NCBI GenBank assembly: GCA_947172415.1
Contig: OX359190.1
Location: 8,184,001 to 8,248,000 of the forward strand
Direction: 5' to 3'
Origin: Chondrosia reniformis
Lineage: Eukaryota; Porifera; Demospongiae; Chondrillida; Chondrillidae
Length of the DNA: 64,000 nt
Shown: positions 54,160-64,000 of the stretch, piece after piece
How positions within the stretch are numbered: the stretch's first letter is position 1
How the letters are laid out: every line of letters begins with the position of its first letter
Translations under genes and position numbers: made by a program
The notes under the pieces: model-generated
What the model was told of the DNA's origin: nothing
What the model saw: the letters and a program-made list of their open reading frames with translations, nothing else
Databases searched by the model: none

Positions 54160-57100
54160 ATGGCTGATGAACAAAGCAGAAAGATGTGTTTTTGTAACGA
54201 ATGTCATGGACAACTAGTGGCCAGAGCTACGATGTACAGGCATATGCGTAAAATTAAACAAAAGCAAGAACAAGGAGCTCGAGGTAGAGATGGTGAAATA
54301 TTTCAACGCAATCCTTTTGAAGCAGAAATTTCCAGTTCTGATGAGGACGAAGCTCAGTGGCTTAAGGTCAGACACTCGTACTTTAATATAACTAGACCTC
54401 TTACCCCAAGTTTTTTCTGTATGCAAATATTCTCAAAGTTTACATCCCGAAATCTGGGCGTATGTACCATAGAGGCGAGTACTATCTCAGTAAGGGATGA
54501 CCGAAAAAGTCCTATTCGATGTATTACGAGTTGACGGGTTAATATATAGCAATGAACTTCCTTTTCGTACGATTTCAATCGAGAGAAAGGTGTTTTCAGT
54601 AGCGCAAAGTAGCTCTAAGTTGCTAAAACAGTTTCAGGCGTTTACAACTAAGGGGAAATCATCTTTACTGAACGATTTAATTGTGTAATAGAATAAGGAT
54701 TCCCTCCTAACTCCGCTTATCTTTAGGATGGTACATCCTTCGACTTTTTGAGTACTTAGAAACGCTCAAAAAGTCGAAGGATGTATCATCCTTAAATCTG
54801 TTCGTACGTACTATAGAGGCGAGTACTCTCTCAGTACGAAAAAGCCCTATTCGATGTATTACGAGTTGACGGGTTAATATATAGCAATGAACTTCGTTTT
54901 CGTACGATTTCAATCGAGAGAAAGGTGTTTTCAGTAGCGCAAAGTAGCTCTAAGTTGCTAAAACAGTTTCAGGCGTTTACAACTAAGGGGAAATCATCTT
55001 TACTGAACGATTTAATTGTGTAATAGAATAAGGATTCCCTCCTAACTCCGCTTATCTTTAGGATGGTACATCCTTCGACTTTTTGAGTACTTAGAAACGC
55101 TCAAGAAGTCGAAGGATGTATCATCCTTAAATCTGTTCGTACGTACTATAGAGGCGAGTACTCTCTCAGTACGAAAAAGCCCTATTCGATGTATTACGAG
55201 TTGACATGTTAATATATATAGCAATACACTTCCTTTTCGCACGATTTCAATCGAGAGAAAGGTGTTTTCAGTAGCGCAAAGTAGCTCTAAGTTGCTAAAA
55301 CATTTTCAGGCGTTTACAACTAAGGGGAAATCATCTTTACTGAACGATTTAATTGTGTAATAGAATAAGGATTCCCTCCTAACTCCGCTTATCTTTGGGA
55401 TGGTACATCCTTCGACTTTTTGAATATTTAGAAACTCTCAAATGTCGAAGGATGTATCATCTCAAAGATAATTTAATTGTGTCCCTGGAGCCATACATGC
55501 ACACAGATGTAAAGAAAAAGGATAACTTCAATTTGATTGTATAAGTTAACTTTTATTGCATGATTAATACAAACAAATCGGGTGTAACATTCACACTAAA
55601 CGTTTAACAGTTCCGGTTTTAGGAACTAGGGAATAGGCACATTCTGTTTCAAAATGATCTGTGCAAAGATGGTTACTTAGAGCACGTTAGAAAATACGAA
55701 CTCTTCGCCACCATTTTTAATTAGGACTTAGCTTGTTCCACATGTTTTCGTATAATTACATATTAGTTTATTGTTTATCCCCAATGTCTTCATGCATGTT
55801 GTTCATTTTGTATGTAATTTTCTATATACTTCAGAAGAGGCCTCTGACAGCAGAGTCAAACTTAAGTGATCAACCTTATCCACCTACTGGAATTGATCAA
55901 TTAGTCCATTCAGATGGTGCAAATGTAGAGATCGAACCAGCCTATGATTCAGATTACAATTGCAAGCCACCAGTAAAGTGTGCAAGAACCATTCCAGCAG
56001 ATGAAGAGGTATATATGCATGTATATAAAACTGGTAAAATGCAGTGCATGAGACGTTCTCACTGGAAGTTTAATTATAGTCACTGTAATCCCCTATATAC
56101 TCACACCTCACAATTGGTGTGATCATTTCACTTCATTTTAACTGAGAGTTATAATGTATATATTTTTAATCGTATGCCATGGCCATGAGTAACATGAATG
56201 GAGCATGGTTCAATGGCAGAGCACTGGTGCATGGTCTTAACCAGCTGTACTGCATGCATGGGTTTTATTCCCAGCAATTACTTCTTTCGTGTTTTCCTCT
56301 TCATGATGTTCAAGAATATTTACTTGTGGTTTTATTATCAAGTTAATCAATTTAGTCATTTATAATGTCATGTAGGAAATGTCTCAAGCTGTATTGGAGG
56401 CAGAGGAACACTGTATAGATGTATCAAACTCTGATGAATTGGTTGTAGAATCTGCAGACAGTGATAGCTTCATTATGCAAGGACTACCTGAAGCTGACTT
56501 TGATGACATGAATAGCACAGATGATTCAAGTGCTGACCACAGCGATTCAGATGAAGAATGTTTTCTGGACGTGATAAATACAGAAGAAAGAAACCTTCAA
56601 GGTCCCATAACATCACTGATTAGATGGTTACTCATTCTTCTTTTTCGATGGTATGTAAAGTGGCGCATTAGTGATCGAGCTATGGATTGGTTGCTGAAAA
56701 TTCTGAGTACCTTTTTCAAATTACTTGGTAAGCAGCAGATGTTCATGAATGAAGCAGCTGTAGAATTTTCTAAAAACCTATCTGGACTGCTTAGGTCAAT
56801 GAAATTCAGTAAGGAAACTTTCAGCAAGTCTGTTGTGTGCCCAAATCCAGAGTGTGCAAGGTTGTATAGCCAATCGGATATCATTGCATATGATGGAAAT
56901 GGTCAACCAGCAGCTGTTTCTTGTACTAACTGTGGTTCTCAATTGTCTAAAGAGGTTACTTTAAAAAATGGCACAAAACGATTTTCTCCCATAAAGGTAT
57001 ACTGTTATAATAGCATTAAGGAATCTTTAAATCTCCTACTCCTACGACCTCATTTTTTTCAGGTATGCCAAGATTGGAAAACAAGGGAAGTTCCAAGTAA

Positions 57101-59123
57101 CACCTTGTGCGATATTTATGATGGCCAAGTCTGGAAAACCATGTTTTCTTCCCAGTCACATGCACTTGATGAAGGGAGACTAGACCTAGGAATTATGATA
57201 AACTGTGATTGGTTTCAACCATATAAACGCCGCTCTAATATTTCTATTGGAGTTTTATATGCAGTGATAGCCAATCTTCCATGGACAATGCGCTTTCTTC
57301 CTGAAAATGTCTTAATTTTGGGGATTTTACCTGCCTTGTCAAAGGAACCGTCTTCTCTTAATACATTTCTTCAACCACTAATTACCGAATTGCTGCTACT
57401 TCAAAATGGAATGGAGATGACTACAAGTGAGACCAAAAAAGTTATAGTATCAGCCAAGATCATCTGCACAGCTAGTGATATACCAGCCACACGAAAACTT
57501 GGTGGATTTCTAAGTCATGCAGCAACTGTGGGATGCTCCAAGTGCATGAAATCTTTTCCTACTATACTAGTCAACAATGCTAGGAAAAGAAACTACTCTG
57601 GATTTCAAAGAGATACATGGCCAAAAAGGACAAATGACACTCATAGATCAAATGTTCAGAAAATTACCTCAGCTAGTACAAAAGCTAAAAGGCAACTTTT
57701 AGAAAAACAATATGGCTGCAGGTACACAGCTTTACTGGACTTGCCATACTTTGATCCAATTGTAAACCATATTGTTGACCCAATGCACAATCTATTTTTG
57801 GGAACAGCGAAAAAGATGTTCAAACTATGGATTGAACTTGATTTTCTGCGCTTTGCTGCTCTTCGTAAGGTTGATGATAGAATTTCCTCTTTGTCTATAC
57901 CTTTTCAAGTAGGACGCATTCCAACTAGTATATCATCAAATTTTGGGAATTTTACAGCCGCTGAGTGGAAAAACTGGACACTCATATACTCATTATACTG
58001 TTTACCTGGCTTGATACCTATTGAGCACTTAGCTTGTTGGCAAACATTTGTTTTAGCTTGTGAATTACTTTGTCAGCCATTCATTTCTCAGCAGAATTTA
58101 CTAAAAACAGATCACTTATTGATGAAATTTTGCAAAACGATAGAAAGAGTGTATGGTATTGGTACAATTACACCAAATATGCACATGCATGGCCACCTTG
58201 CGGAGTGCATAAACCAATATGGTCCAATTGCCTCCTTTTGGCTTTTCTCTTTTGAACGCTACAATGGTCTTCTAGGGTCCTTTACCAATAATAAGCGAAA
58301 TATAGAAATGCAATTGATGCGTAAATTTCTAGCTATCTCCCATTGTAGTAATATTAATATTTCTCCCATGGCCAATGATGAAGAGTCAGATTTTGTTGCA
58401 ATATTTGAAAGTATGCAATCAGGTAGGAAAGATACTAAAACTGGTTCAAAATCTTCCCAAATGATTTCACAGTCCACATACTATGCCTCTGAAAAACCAA
58501 TAACAGAAGTGGTATGGTGTGAAGTTATTACACAAGATGTGCAACTTGCAAGAGCCCCAAATTCAGGCACTTTAGTATCACTTGATAAGGACGATTTGTC
58601 CTATCTAAAATCTGTATACGTTCTCCTATTCTCCAGATCTAACTATGCCATTTCTGATCAGTTGCCCTCTCTGTGTAAGAAGTATCCTTATATTTATATA
58701 GGATCACAGCGATATGGATCTAAGTGTTTTGGAAAGAATTGTAATTCTCGCTACATACAAGCATCTTGGACAAAAGACGATGGCACTATAAACACAGAGT
58801 CATATATTTTATATCCTGGTGAGGTCCAGCATTATTTGAACCATTCTTTCATGGTCAAATGTAACAATCAAGAAAAATATATCAGTATCACACTTGCAGT
58901 TGTTAAATGGTATAAAGCAACATCTAGAAACAACAAATCTTTCCTCCCTCCTCTTATTGAATTTTCCTTGGGAAATTACATTACCGGTGGTCCAGCAAAC
59001 TTTCTACCTGTTCAACGAATTGCTAACTTAGTTTCCGTTGGTGTTAACTATACTCTTGAACCCTTAAATTCATTGGAGAAGATAGCCATTCCTTTATCGA
59101 AGAAAAATTTTGTTACTTTTTGA
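54160..59123 (+). CDS. EnSpm/CACTA Tnp2-type transposase
   Basis: Three exons: 54160-54366, 55835-56008 and 56376-59123, all phase 0, about 1042 aa. Exon 1 has a short Cys/His finger (CFCNECHGQLV ... MYRHMRK). Acidic linkers precede a second Cys cluster (CPNPECARL ... CTNCGSQL). The catalytic core carries CDWFQPYK (near 57205), NHIVDPMHNLFLGTAK (57766-57813) and FSFERYNGLLGSF (58246 on), the D...D...E arrangement of Tnp2 transposases, which cut and paste the element by binding its ends. The large exon is uninterrupted and no frameshift or internal stop was seen, so the gene may be active or recently active. Intron 1 holds a tandem repeat with hairpins; intron 2 holds a SINE. Confidence 0.9.
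54480..55470 (+). repeat. ~335-bp tandem repeat with palindromes in transposase intron 1
   Basis: Three tandem copies, with AGGATGGTACATCC near 54725, 55060 and 55396. Each contains a ~70-bp palindrome (54722-54792, 55058-55128, 55394-55465) with arms CATCCTTCGACTTTTTGAG and its complement. The core TTCGACTTT is shared with foldback elements in the PIAS gene, so a foldback element was probably caught up in the tandem expansion. Confidence 0.9.
56200..56345 (+). mobile_element. tRNA-derived SINE, copy 2
   Basis: Head with degraded A box (TGGTTCAATGGCAGAGC) and B box (GGGTTTTATTCCC). The tail CAGCAATTACTTCTTTCGTG ... TACTTGTGGTTTTATT matches the SINE at 23308-23462. Sits in transposase intron 2, so it inserted into the CACTA element or was carried with it. 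Confidence 0.7.
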
Positions 59124-59416
59124 ATTTGTTTGATCATGATATATGACTCATTCACATATGCATGTATATATTTCCCCAACTTGTGTCATGTTAAGTAGAC
59201 TATATATATATACCTTTTTGTGCATGAATATTCTTACTTATATATTTATAAAATGTACAAATTTTTTAATTAGTAAATTTGACTGTTACATATATAAGTG
59301 TTAAGTGTTATGTGTATTAATAACTATAAGTTATATAAATAATACTTATAGCATATATATACGGACATCTTTGCATCTGGAGTCTACTTTTGTTTAAGTA
59401 TATAATATAATATAAT

Positions 59417-59608
59417 ATACAGTAAAACCTCTGAGGAAAGGACACATTAGGGAGTAAAAATTATAGTCCCTTTTAGAGAGGTTGTCCCTTCTTAGAGGTT
59501 ATGGATATAAACGTAAGCTTTGTCCTATTTTGAAGCAAGTAGTGTGTCCACTGTATAGGGAGGTTAGCTGTTCTTTGGATGGTCCTTTATTAGAGGTTTT
59601 ACTGTATA
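59417..59608. mobile_element. MITE-like element inside the CACTA right arm
   Basis: Ends ATACAGTAAAACCTCT and AGAGGTTTTACTGTAT are inverted complements of 16 nt. The inner sequence continues the symmetry (GGAAAGGAC / GTCCTTTATT). About 190 bp, non-coding, TA-flanked, typical of Tc1/mariner-type MITEs. Confidence 0.75.
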
Positions 59609-59619
59609 TATATATACTT

Positions 59620-60060
59620 AAATTTTGTATTAAAAGTAATAATATATTTTGAACTTTAAAGAATTCTTAAATTTCGTAAACTTGACCTTTAAGTTACATT
59701 TATGTGATACTTAAATTTTGTAAAAGTAATAATATATTTATGAACTTTAGAGAATTCTTAAATTTCGTAAACTTGACCTTTAAGTTACATTTATGTGATA
59801 CTTAAATTTTATAAAAGTAATAATATATTTATGAACTTAGAGAATTCTTAAATTTCGTAAACTTGACCTTTAAGTTACATTTATGTGATACTTAAATTTT
59901 GTAAAAGTAATGATATATTTATGAACTTTAGAGAATTCTTAAATTTCGTAAACTTGACCTTTAAGTTACATTTATGTGATACTTAAATTTTGTAAAAGTA
60001 ATGATATATTTATGAACTTTAGAGAATTCTTAAATTTCGTAAACTTGACCTTTAAGTTTA
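59620..60060 (+). repeat. ~91-bp subterminal tandem repeat of the CACTA element
   Basis: CGTAAACTTGACC recurs at about 90-91 bp intervals (59681, 59772, 59862, 59953 and 60044 for CTTGACC). Each unit holds several CTTAAATTT words, expected as transposase or accessory-protein binding sites. Confidence 0.85.
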
Positions 60061-60457
60061 CTTTAAGTAACTTATATGTCTTAAATATATCTTACATGTT
60101 TACGAAATTTAGTTGGACTTAAAATTAGTAAACATTACCTTTAAGATAACTTTAAAATATTGTAAAGTCAGTAAAGATTTATTCTTTTCCAGTGTATTAT
60201 CCATTACCTAAAAGGAAAAGGAAGGTACGTATATGGGACAACTAATATACAGTGTGTATGCATTCCTTATAATCATGCACTTTTAAAGAACAAACTATAG
60301 AATTGTTGTCTGAACAATCATTTTTTCCTACATTTTCCCAACCAAGTGTCAACTAGAGGAAGCACTTGCAGTTTATTAATTATGCACACCTTCAGGCTTG
60401 ACATGCGGTTAATATTTTGTATTATAATAGTTTTAAATTTGAATTTTATCCTTAATG

Positions 60458-61508
60458 GAGTCGTATATATTTTACTAAAACTATGCTGTATGTAGTTACA
60501 TTGTATGTGTATATAAGACAAGTTCAAACCAGCTAGTTATATAACACTTGAATTTTCCTTCAAGTCAGACTGGAATCATTTGATAGAGTTATCTATCTCA
60601 GTCCAGGTCAATGAAAGTACATATTTTCAGCCATTTCCATTCTTAGGATCTAGCTACTATAAAGGAATTTATGGTATATAGTCAAAGGAAACCTGAAAGT
60701 GTTTCATACAGTTTGCCCGTAGTATAGCCACTACAAACTGTATGAAAACATAGCATGACTGCCCTATTCAATGTATTTTCATTACATAAATCAGCAACAA
60801 AGCAATTTTGCAGTCATTTATCAATGATTTTCTAGATATCAAAGTGTGTTTCAATGTCCTCAACCTTTGCATTGCAATGGTTAATAATTTCTGAAATTGT
60901 TTTCTTCTTTATTTCAAATGAATAGTACTAGCATGTGAACTTATGCAAGTTCTAAATTGTGAATAAATTTTACTAACTAGGGAATAGGCTACCCAAAGTT
61001 TGAATAAATTTCTGCCAAACCTATACCATCCCTGCTTCATGCAGCTATCAAAGCCTATCATTCTTGGTGAGCCCAAACACAGAAGTGATGTGTATGATTA
61101 ATGTTTTAGTATGCCACTTCTGTATTGTTAGACGTACCACAGGATCAATGTCTTGTTTTGTTAAGTGTTTTGTACCAGTCTATCTTGCAGCACTGCCATA
61201 CCTATACTTCTAGATTCAGTTTTTATTTGTTTACTTGTTTTTTTGTTTATGATTGCCTACCCTGTTAAAAAAGTGAGATATTCACACTATGTATGATAAA
61301 AGTGATGAATACTGCCACAATAAGTTAATCTAGTTGAGAATATCTCACTATTTTTAACAGAATACTGTTAGATAGAGATAGAATGTTCCGTTTTAGGACA
61401 AGTTCAGCACAAGTCATGCCATATTTAGCAGTTCATTTTCAGAATAACAGCCAAGCGGCACCATTAGAATTGGAATAGCAGTCATGCAAGCATTTGCTGT
61501 GAAAAAAA
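60458..61508 (+). repeat. Long direct repeat, right copy
   Basis: Partner of 49962-51033. The CACTA transposon lies between the two copies. Without the transposon the copies would be about 480 bp apart, so this looks like an older tandem duplication into which the element landed. Confidence 0.85.
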
Positions 61509-61725
61509 TAGGTTTTTCCAGTGCCATTCTTGTTGTTGTACTACATTTTCCAGCTGAATGGAACTGGGGTTGGTGCTGCAGGGAAGCAATTGATGCTAAA
61601 GGAGTTGATGGTGTAAAGGAGTTGACTGTTTGTTGTAAAGTAAAAATTCCTGACACTGTCTTCAATTGTGTATGTACCATCCAAAGCATTTGTTCATCAC
61701 TTGTCTCCTTTGTTTTCTCCATTAA

Positions 61726-62194
61726 AGAAGGAATTAAGAAGAGAGGAAAATAAAGGAAGAAGAGGAGAGGAAAGAGAAGGAAGAAGAGAGGAAAATGAAG
61801 GAAGAAGAGGAGAGGAAAGAGAAGGAAGAAGAGAGGAAAATGAAGGAAGAAGAGGAGACTCTCTGAGGAAAATGGGAAGAAGAGGAGAGGAAAAAGAAGG
61901 AAGAAGAGTAAAAAAAAGATGAATGAAGAAGAGGAGAGTAAAGGGAAGAAACAAAAGAAGAGAAAAATGAAAGAAAAGGAGGAGAGGAAGGAAGAAGAAG
62001 AGAAGAACAGGCACAGTCCTACATTGCTGAAAAGAAGTGAGCTTATACACTCTCATATTATGTTAATAGTTATGGACAACATCTACATTTCAGAATCCAA
62101 AAAGAGAAAGATCAGATTGCCTGATGATGCTGTAATATCATCGAAAAGGCCGACAAGAAGCAACGCTACAGTACCAGGGTTTAGAGTAACTTAA
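61726..62194 (+). CDS. Possible gene tail with Lys/Glu/Arg-rich coiled coil (uncertain)
   Basis: A purine-only tract (about 61730-62010) encodes K/E/R repeats in more than one frame, after a CATTAAAG acceptor at about 61727. A plausible last junction joins an exon ending at 62037 (HSPTLLKR, donor GTGAGC) to 62092-62194, which encodes SKKRKIRLPDDAVISSKRP and ends GFRVT with a stop; the phases agree. The last exon has a nuclear-localisation-like basic run. The repeat tract shifts frame at least twice, so either it is not coding or it is a decayed or misassembled exon. No homologue recognised. Confidence 0.35.
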
Positions 62195-63489
62195 TGCCCT
62201 ACAGGGAATATTTTGGATGATGATGTATATAGAACAGTGATCATGAACTACAAACTACATTCATGCTGTTCATTGTTAGAACTAAATATATATGATGTAC
62301 ATGATGGTCACACTATAAATGGTGGTATGAATTATTTGTATTTATGGGCACATTGTGTATGCTAATTTTGTTCATAGAGTCAAAGTGAAAGGGTAAGACA
62401 AAGGAGAACTTGAGGAAGGAAACACTGTGCATGAATATACTATTAAATATTAACGTTAACATTTTTGAAAATTTGCTTCATAATAATTACTAAACAAGTT
62501 TCTATAGATTTATTAAAAATTGCTACAGTCACTTTCAGCTACTACATACAACTGCTATACTACTGCTATAGATACTACCTATATAGTGCTGTACAGCCAT
62601 ATTTATGTAATTGTGATGTTGTACAATTTATTATAGTTTTGTGGGAAATGATTGCGCAATACACTTCCTTGAGTGTATTCCTCTTATAATGGCTAGTTCC
62701 AATATATTTGCAAGCAACACCTCATAAATCACCAACGAAGCGATTTTTCGGTTATTTGCAGCCATTAATGCACGCTTTTCTAAATGCCAAAACATATACA
62801 TTACGTTATTTTAATAAACATCACCATGCCTAGAAATGTTGCTAAGACAAGCAGTAAAAAATCAAAATTGTCCACGAACAGCTTCTTTCCTTTGTTCCTG
62901 GATCCTCTCAGTCTCATGTTCCAAATTATCAATGTTCTACTTTCAGACTATGTAAATTACATATATATGCATTTTATGTCCTTGAGGTGGATTTTTACGC
63001 ACTTTTTGCGCGTGGGCGTGGTTTCGTTGAAAGGGCGCAAACGGTAACACGTTATACACCGTTGCGGACCAAGTGAAAACGATTTTTCTCTTCAAGTGTG
63101 GACCGTTACATTGCACGAATCGGGTAGGTAGGGCGAAGTGGTAAAATGATCGTCAGTTGCATTTTTTAATATTGGAGAAGCTGTGCCCGAACTGTTATAT
63201 CTAAAGCGATGAGTCAGTAATTTTGGACTTGACTGTATATAAACTATTTAACCTCTTTATGATGTCATTGTATTATTAATGATAATGATATTCATGTAGT
63301 TTCACTTTCACTTTCACTACTGAAACAGATTATTATCTGCAAAATACCATCAAAATTGGTCCAGCTGGTCTATATGAACTACAAGTGTCTATATGATATA
63401 AACGAGTTGTGCATCTATTTTCTTTTACATATATAGGCTAGAGAAACAGATATATTTAACCAAATACTTATCTTCTATTTTTCTTTAGT
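62195..63489. other. Intergenic region upstream of GGACT
   Basis: No gene recognised. A short, slightly GC-richer stretch lies at 63000-63180. Simple repeat TTTCACTTTCACTTTCAC at about 63300. It probably contains the GGACT promoter. Confidence 0.4.
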
Positions 63490-64000
63490 ATGAGTAGGCT
63501 TTGGAGAGTGTTTGTGTACGGAACTCTTAAAAGGGGAGAACCCAACCATCATTTCTTGAAGAAGGAGAATGGTGTGGCTCGCTTTATGGGACTAGCAGAA
63601 TTGACTCAAAGATATCCGCTGGTGGTTGCCTCAAGACATAACATTCCTTTTCTCCTTGAAGTTCCCGGGCAAGGCAAGGTATGTATGTATAAAAGCAAGA
63701 GCATATATATTTAGTAACTAAAAAGCTTGTGGTTCCTTATCAACGGATTAGTACGTATGGGTACATTATAGAAAGAATTTGAATAATTATAAAGGACTGC
63801 TCCATATGCCATTTTTGCATGGTACATCATACTCAGAATTTGCTCTTACTATTCTGTATCATTCTGGTCTCGTGGGACCTGATTGGTTAGGATAAACCAC
63901 AAATTGTGTGTTGTTATCAAATCCATTTTGCTTGTAGTGTGTTAGTGGTGAAGTGTATGAAGTTGATGATGCAATGCTACATGTGCTGGACGAGCTAGAG
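63490..64000 (+). CDS. GGACT: Gamma-glutamylaminecyclotransferase, 5' part (cut by window end)
   Basis: Exon 63490-63678 (63 codons, donor GTATGTATG) starts MSRLWRVFVYGTLKRGEPNH. It carries the substrate-binding motif VYGTLKRG of the AIG2/GGCT fold and YPLVVASRHNIPFLLEVPG, which matches animal GGACT closely. Exon 63938-64000 (after a TTGTAG acceptor, phase 0) continues CVSGEVYEVDDAMLHVLDEL and runs off the window. The enzyme releases 5-oxoproline and free lysine from gamma-glutamyl-epsilon-lysine, clearing products of transglutaminase-crosslinked protein breakdown in the cytosol. The catalytic Glu expected further on is probably in DELE at the very end. Confidence 0.9.

Larger units (their letters stand above)
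51252..60194 (+). mobile_element. Complete CACTA/EnSpm DNA transposon, 8943 bp
   Basis: The ends are CACTGCAAAAT (51252) and the complement of CACTGGAAAAG (ending 60194), matching the CACT(A/G)...(T/C)AGTG rule. They are flanked by a 3-bp target duplication TAT (51249-51251 and 60195-60197), the length expected for this superfamily. Inside are a Tnp2-type transposase (+) and a divergently transcribed accessory gene (-). Subterminal regions at both ends are loaded with CTTAAAT / ATTTAAG motifs, as is usual for binding-site clusters. The element carries passengers: a SINE in transposase intron 2 and a small inverted-end element near the right end. Confidence 0.85.

Noticed and set aside
49962-61508. 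LTR retrotransposon with 1-kb LTRs
   Set aside because: The interior has no gag, reverse transcriptase or integrase. The interior is a CACTA element with its own ends and TAT duplication, and the repeats do not abut it.
61697-62056. Minus-strand open frame rich in Leu, Phe and Ser
   Set aside because: Complement of a purine-only tract; composition artefact.
62784-63047. Small plus-strand open frame starting MPRNVAKTSSKKSK
   Set aside because: Basic start looks protein-like, but the rest is low-complexity hydrophobic with no splice context or homology; not supported.

Overview
This window looks like an AT-rich, intron-rich metazoan nuclear genome. A sponge, probably a demosponge, is my best guess: there are small spongin-like (Gly-X-Y) collagen genes made of 63-105 nt exons, many short introns, a Roco-type GTPase gene, and animal-type PIAS, class III alcohol dehydrogenase and GGACT orthologues. 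The organism call is inference; the gene families are read directly from conserved motifs. No prokaryotic features, rRNA or CRISPR were seen.

Left third (1-22.3 kb): a near-identical segmental duplication. Copy A (1-6786) and copy B (12840-20527) each carry a collagen-like gene (+ strand) and, convergently, the last exons of a class III alcohol dehydrogenase / S-(hydroxymethyl)glutathione dehydrogenase (- strand). Copy B continues into a complete nine-exon gene (22301 to 18848). Copy A stops after exon 6 and is a 5'-truncated fragment. Between the copies lie a Roco-like GTPase with a CARD-like C-terminus (10635 to 7762, -) and a kelch-type beta-propeller exon (12815 to 11952, -) whose upstream part is cut off 24 bp into its intron by the start of copy B.

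22.8-28.9 kb: a complete 12-exon PIAS-type SUMO E3 ligase gene (-, SAP, PINIT, SP-RING and a SUMO-interacting motif; 467 aa by my splice model). Its introns carry a tRNA-derived SINE, a 21-bp minisatellite and three foldback elements.

29.6-43.2 kb: a satellite domain of roughly 169-bp monomers, with higher-order units, an inverted pair of diverged monomers, and three copies of a non-satellite island of about 570 bp (two of them extended to 1.2 kb) that ends at a TATA-like sequence. Next to it are the last exons of a single-pass membrane protein gene (43.4-44.1 kb). From 45.3 to 49.1 kb, two GC-rich blocks bracket a 3-kb tract of low-complexity tandem repeats.

50-61.5 kb: a complete-looking CACTA/EnSpm DNA transposon (51252-60194, 8943 bp). 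It has CACTG...CAGTG ends, a TAT target-site duplication, a three-exon Tnp2-type transposase (+) and a divergent four-exon accessory gene (-). It sits between two direct repeats of about 1.05 kb. The window ends with a poorly defined lysine/glutamate-rich gene tail (61.7-62.2 kb) and the first two exons of a gamma-glutamylaminecyclotransferase (GGACT) gene, cut off by the window end.

All splice sites were placed by eye from GT/AG signals, reading phase and recalled family sequence. No alignment or search was run.
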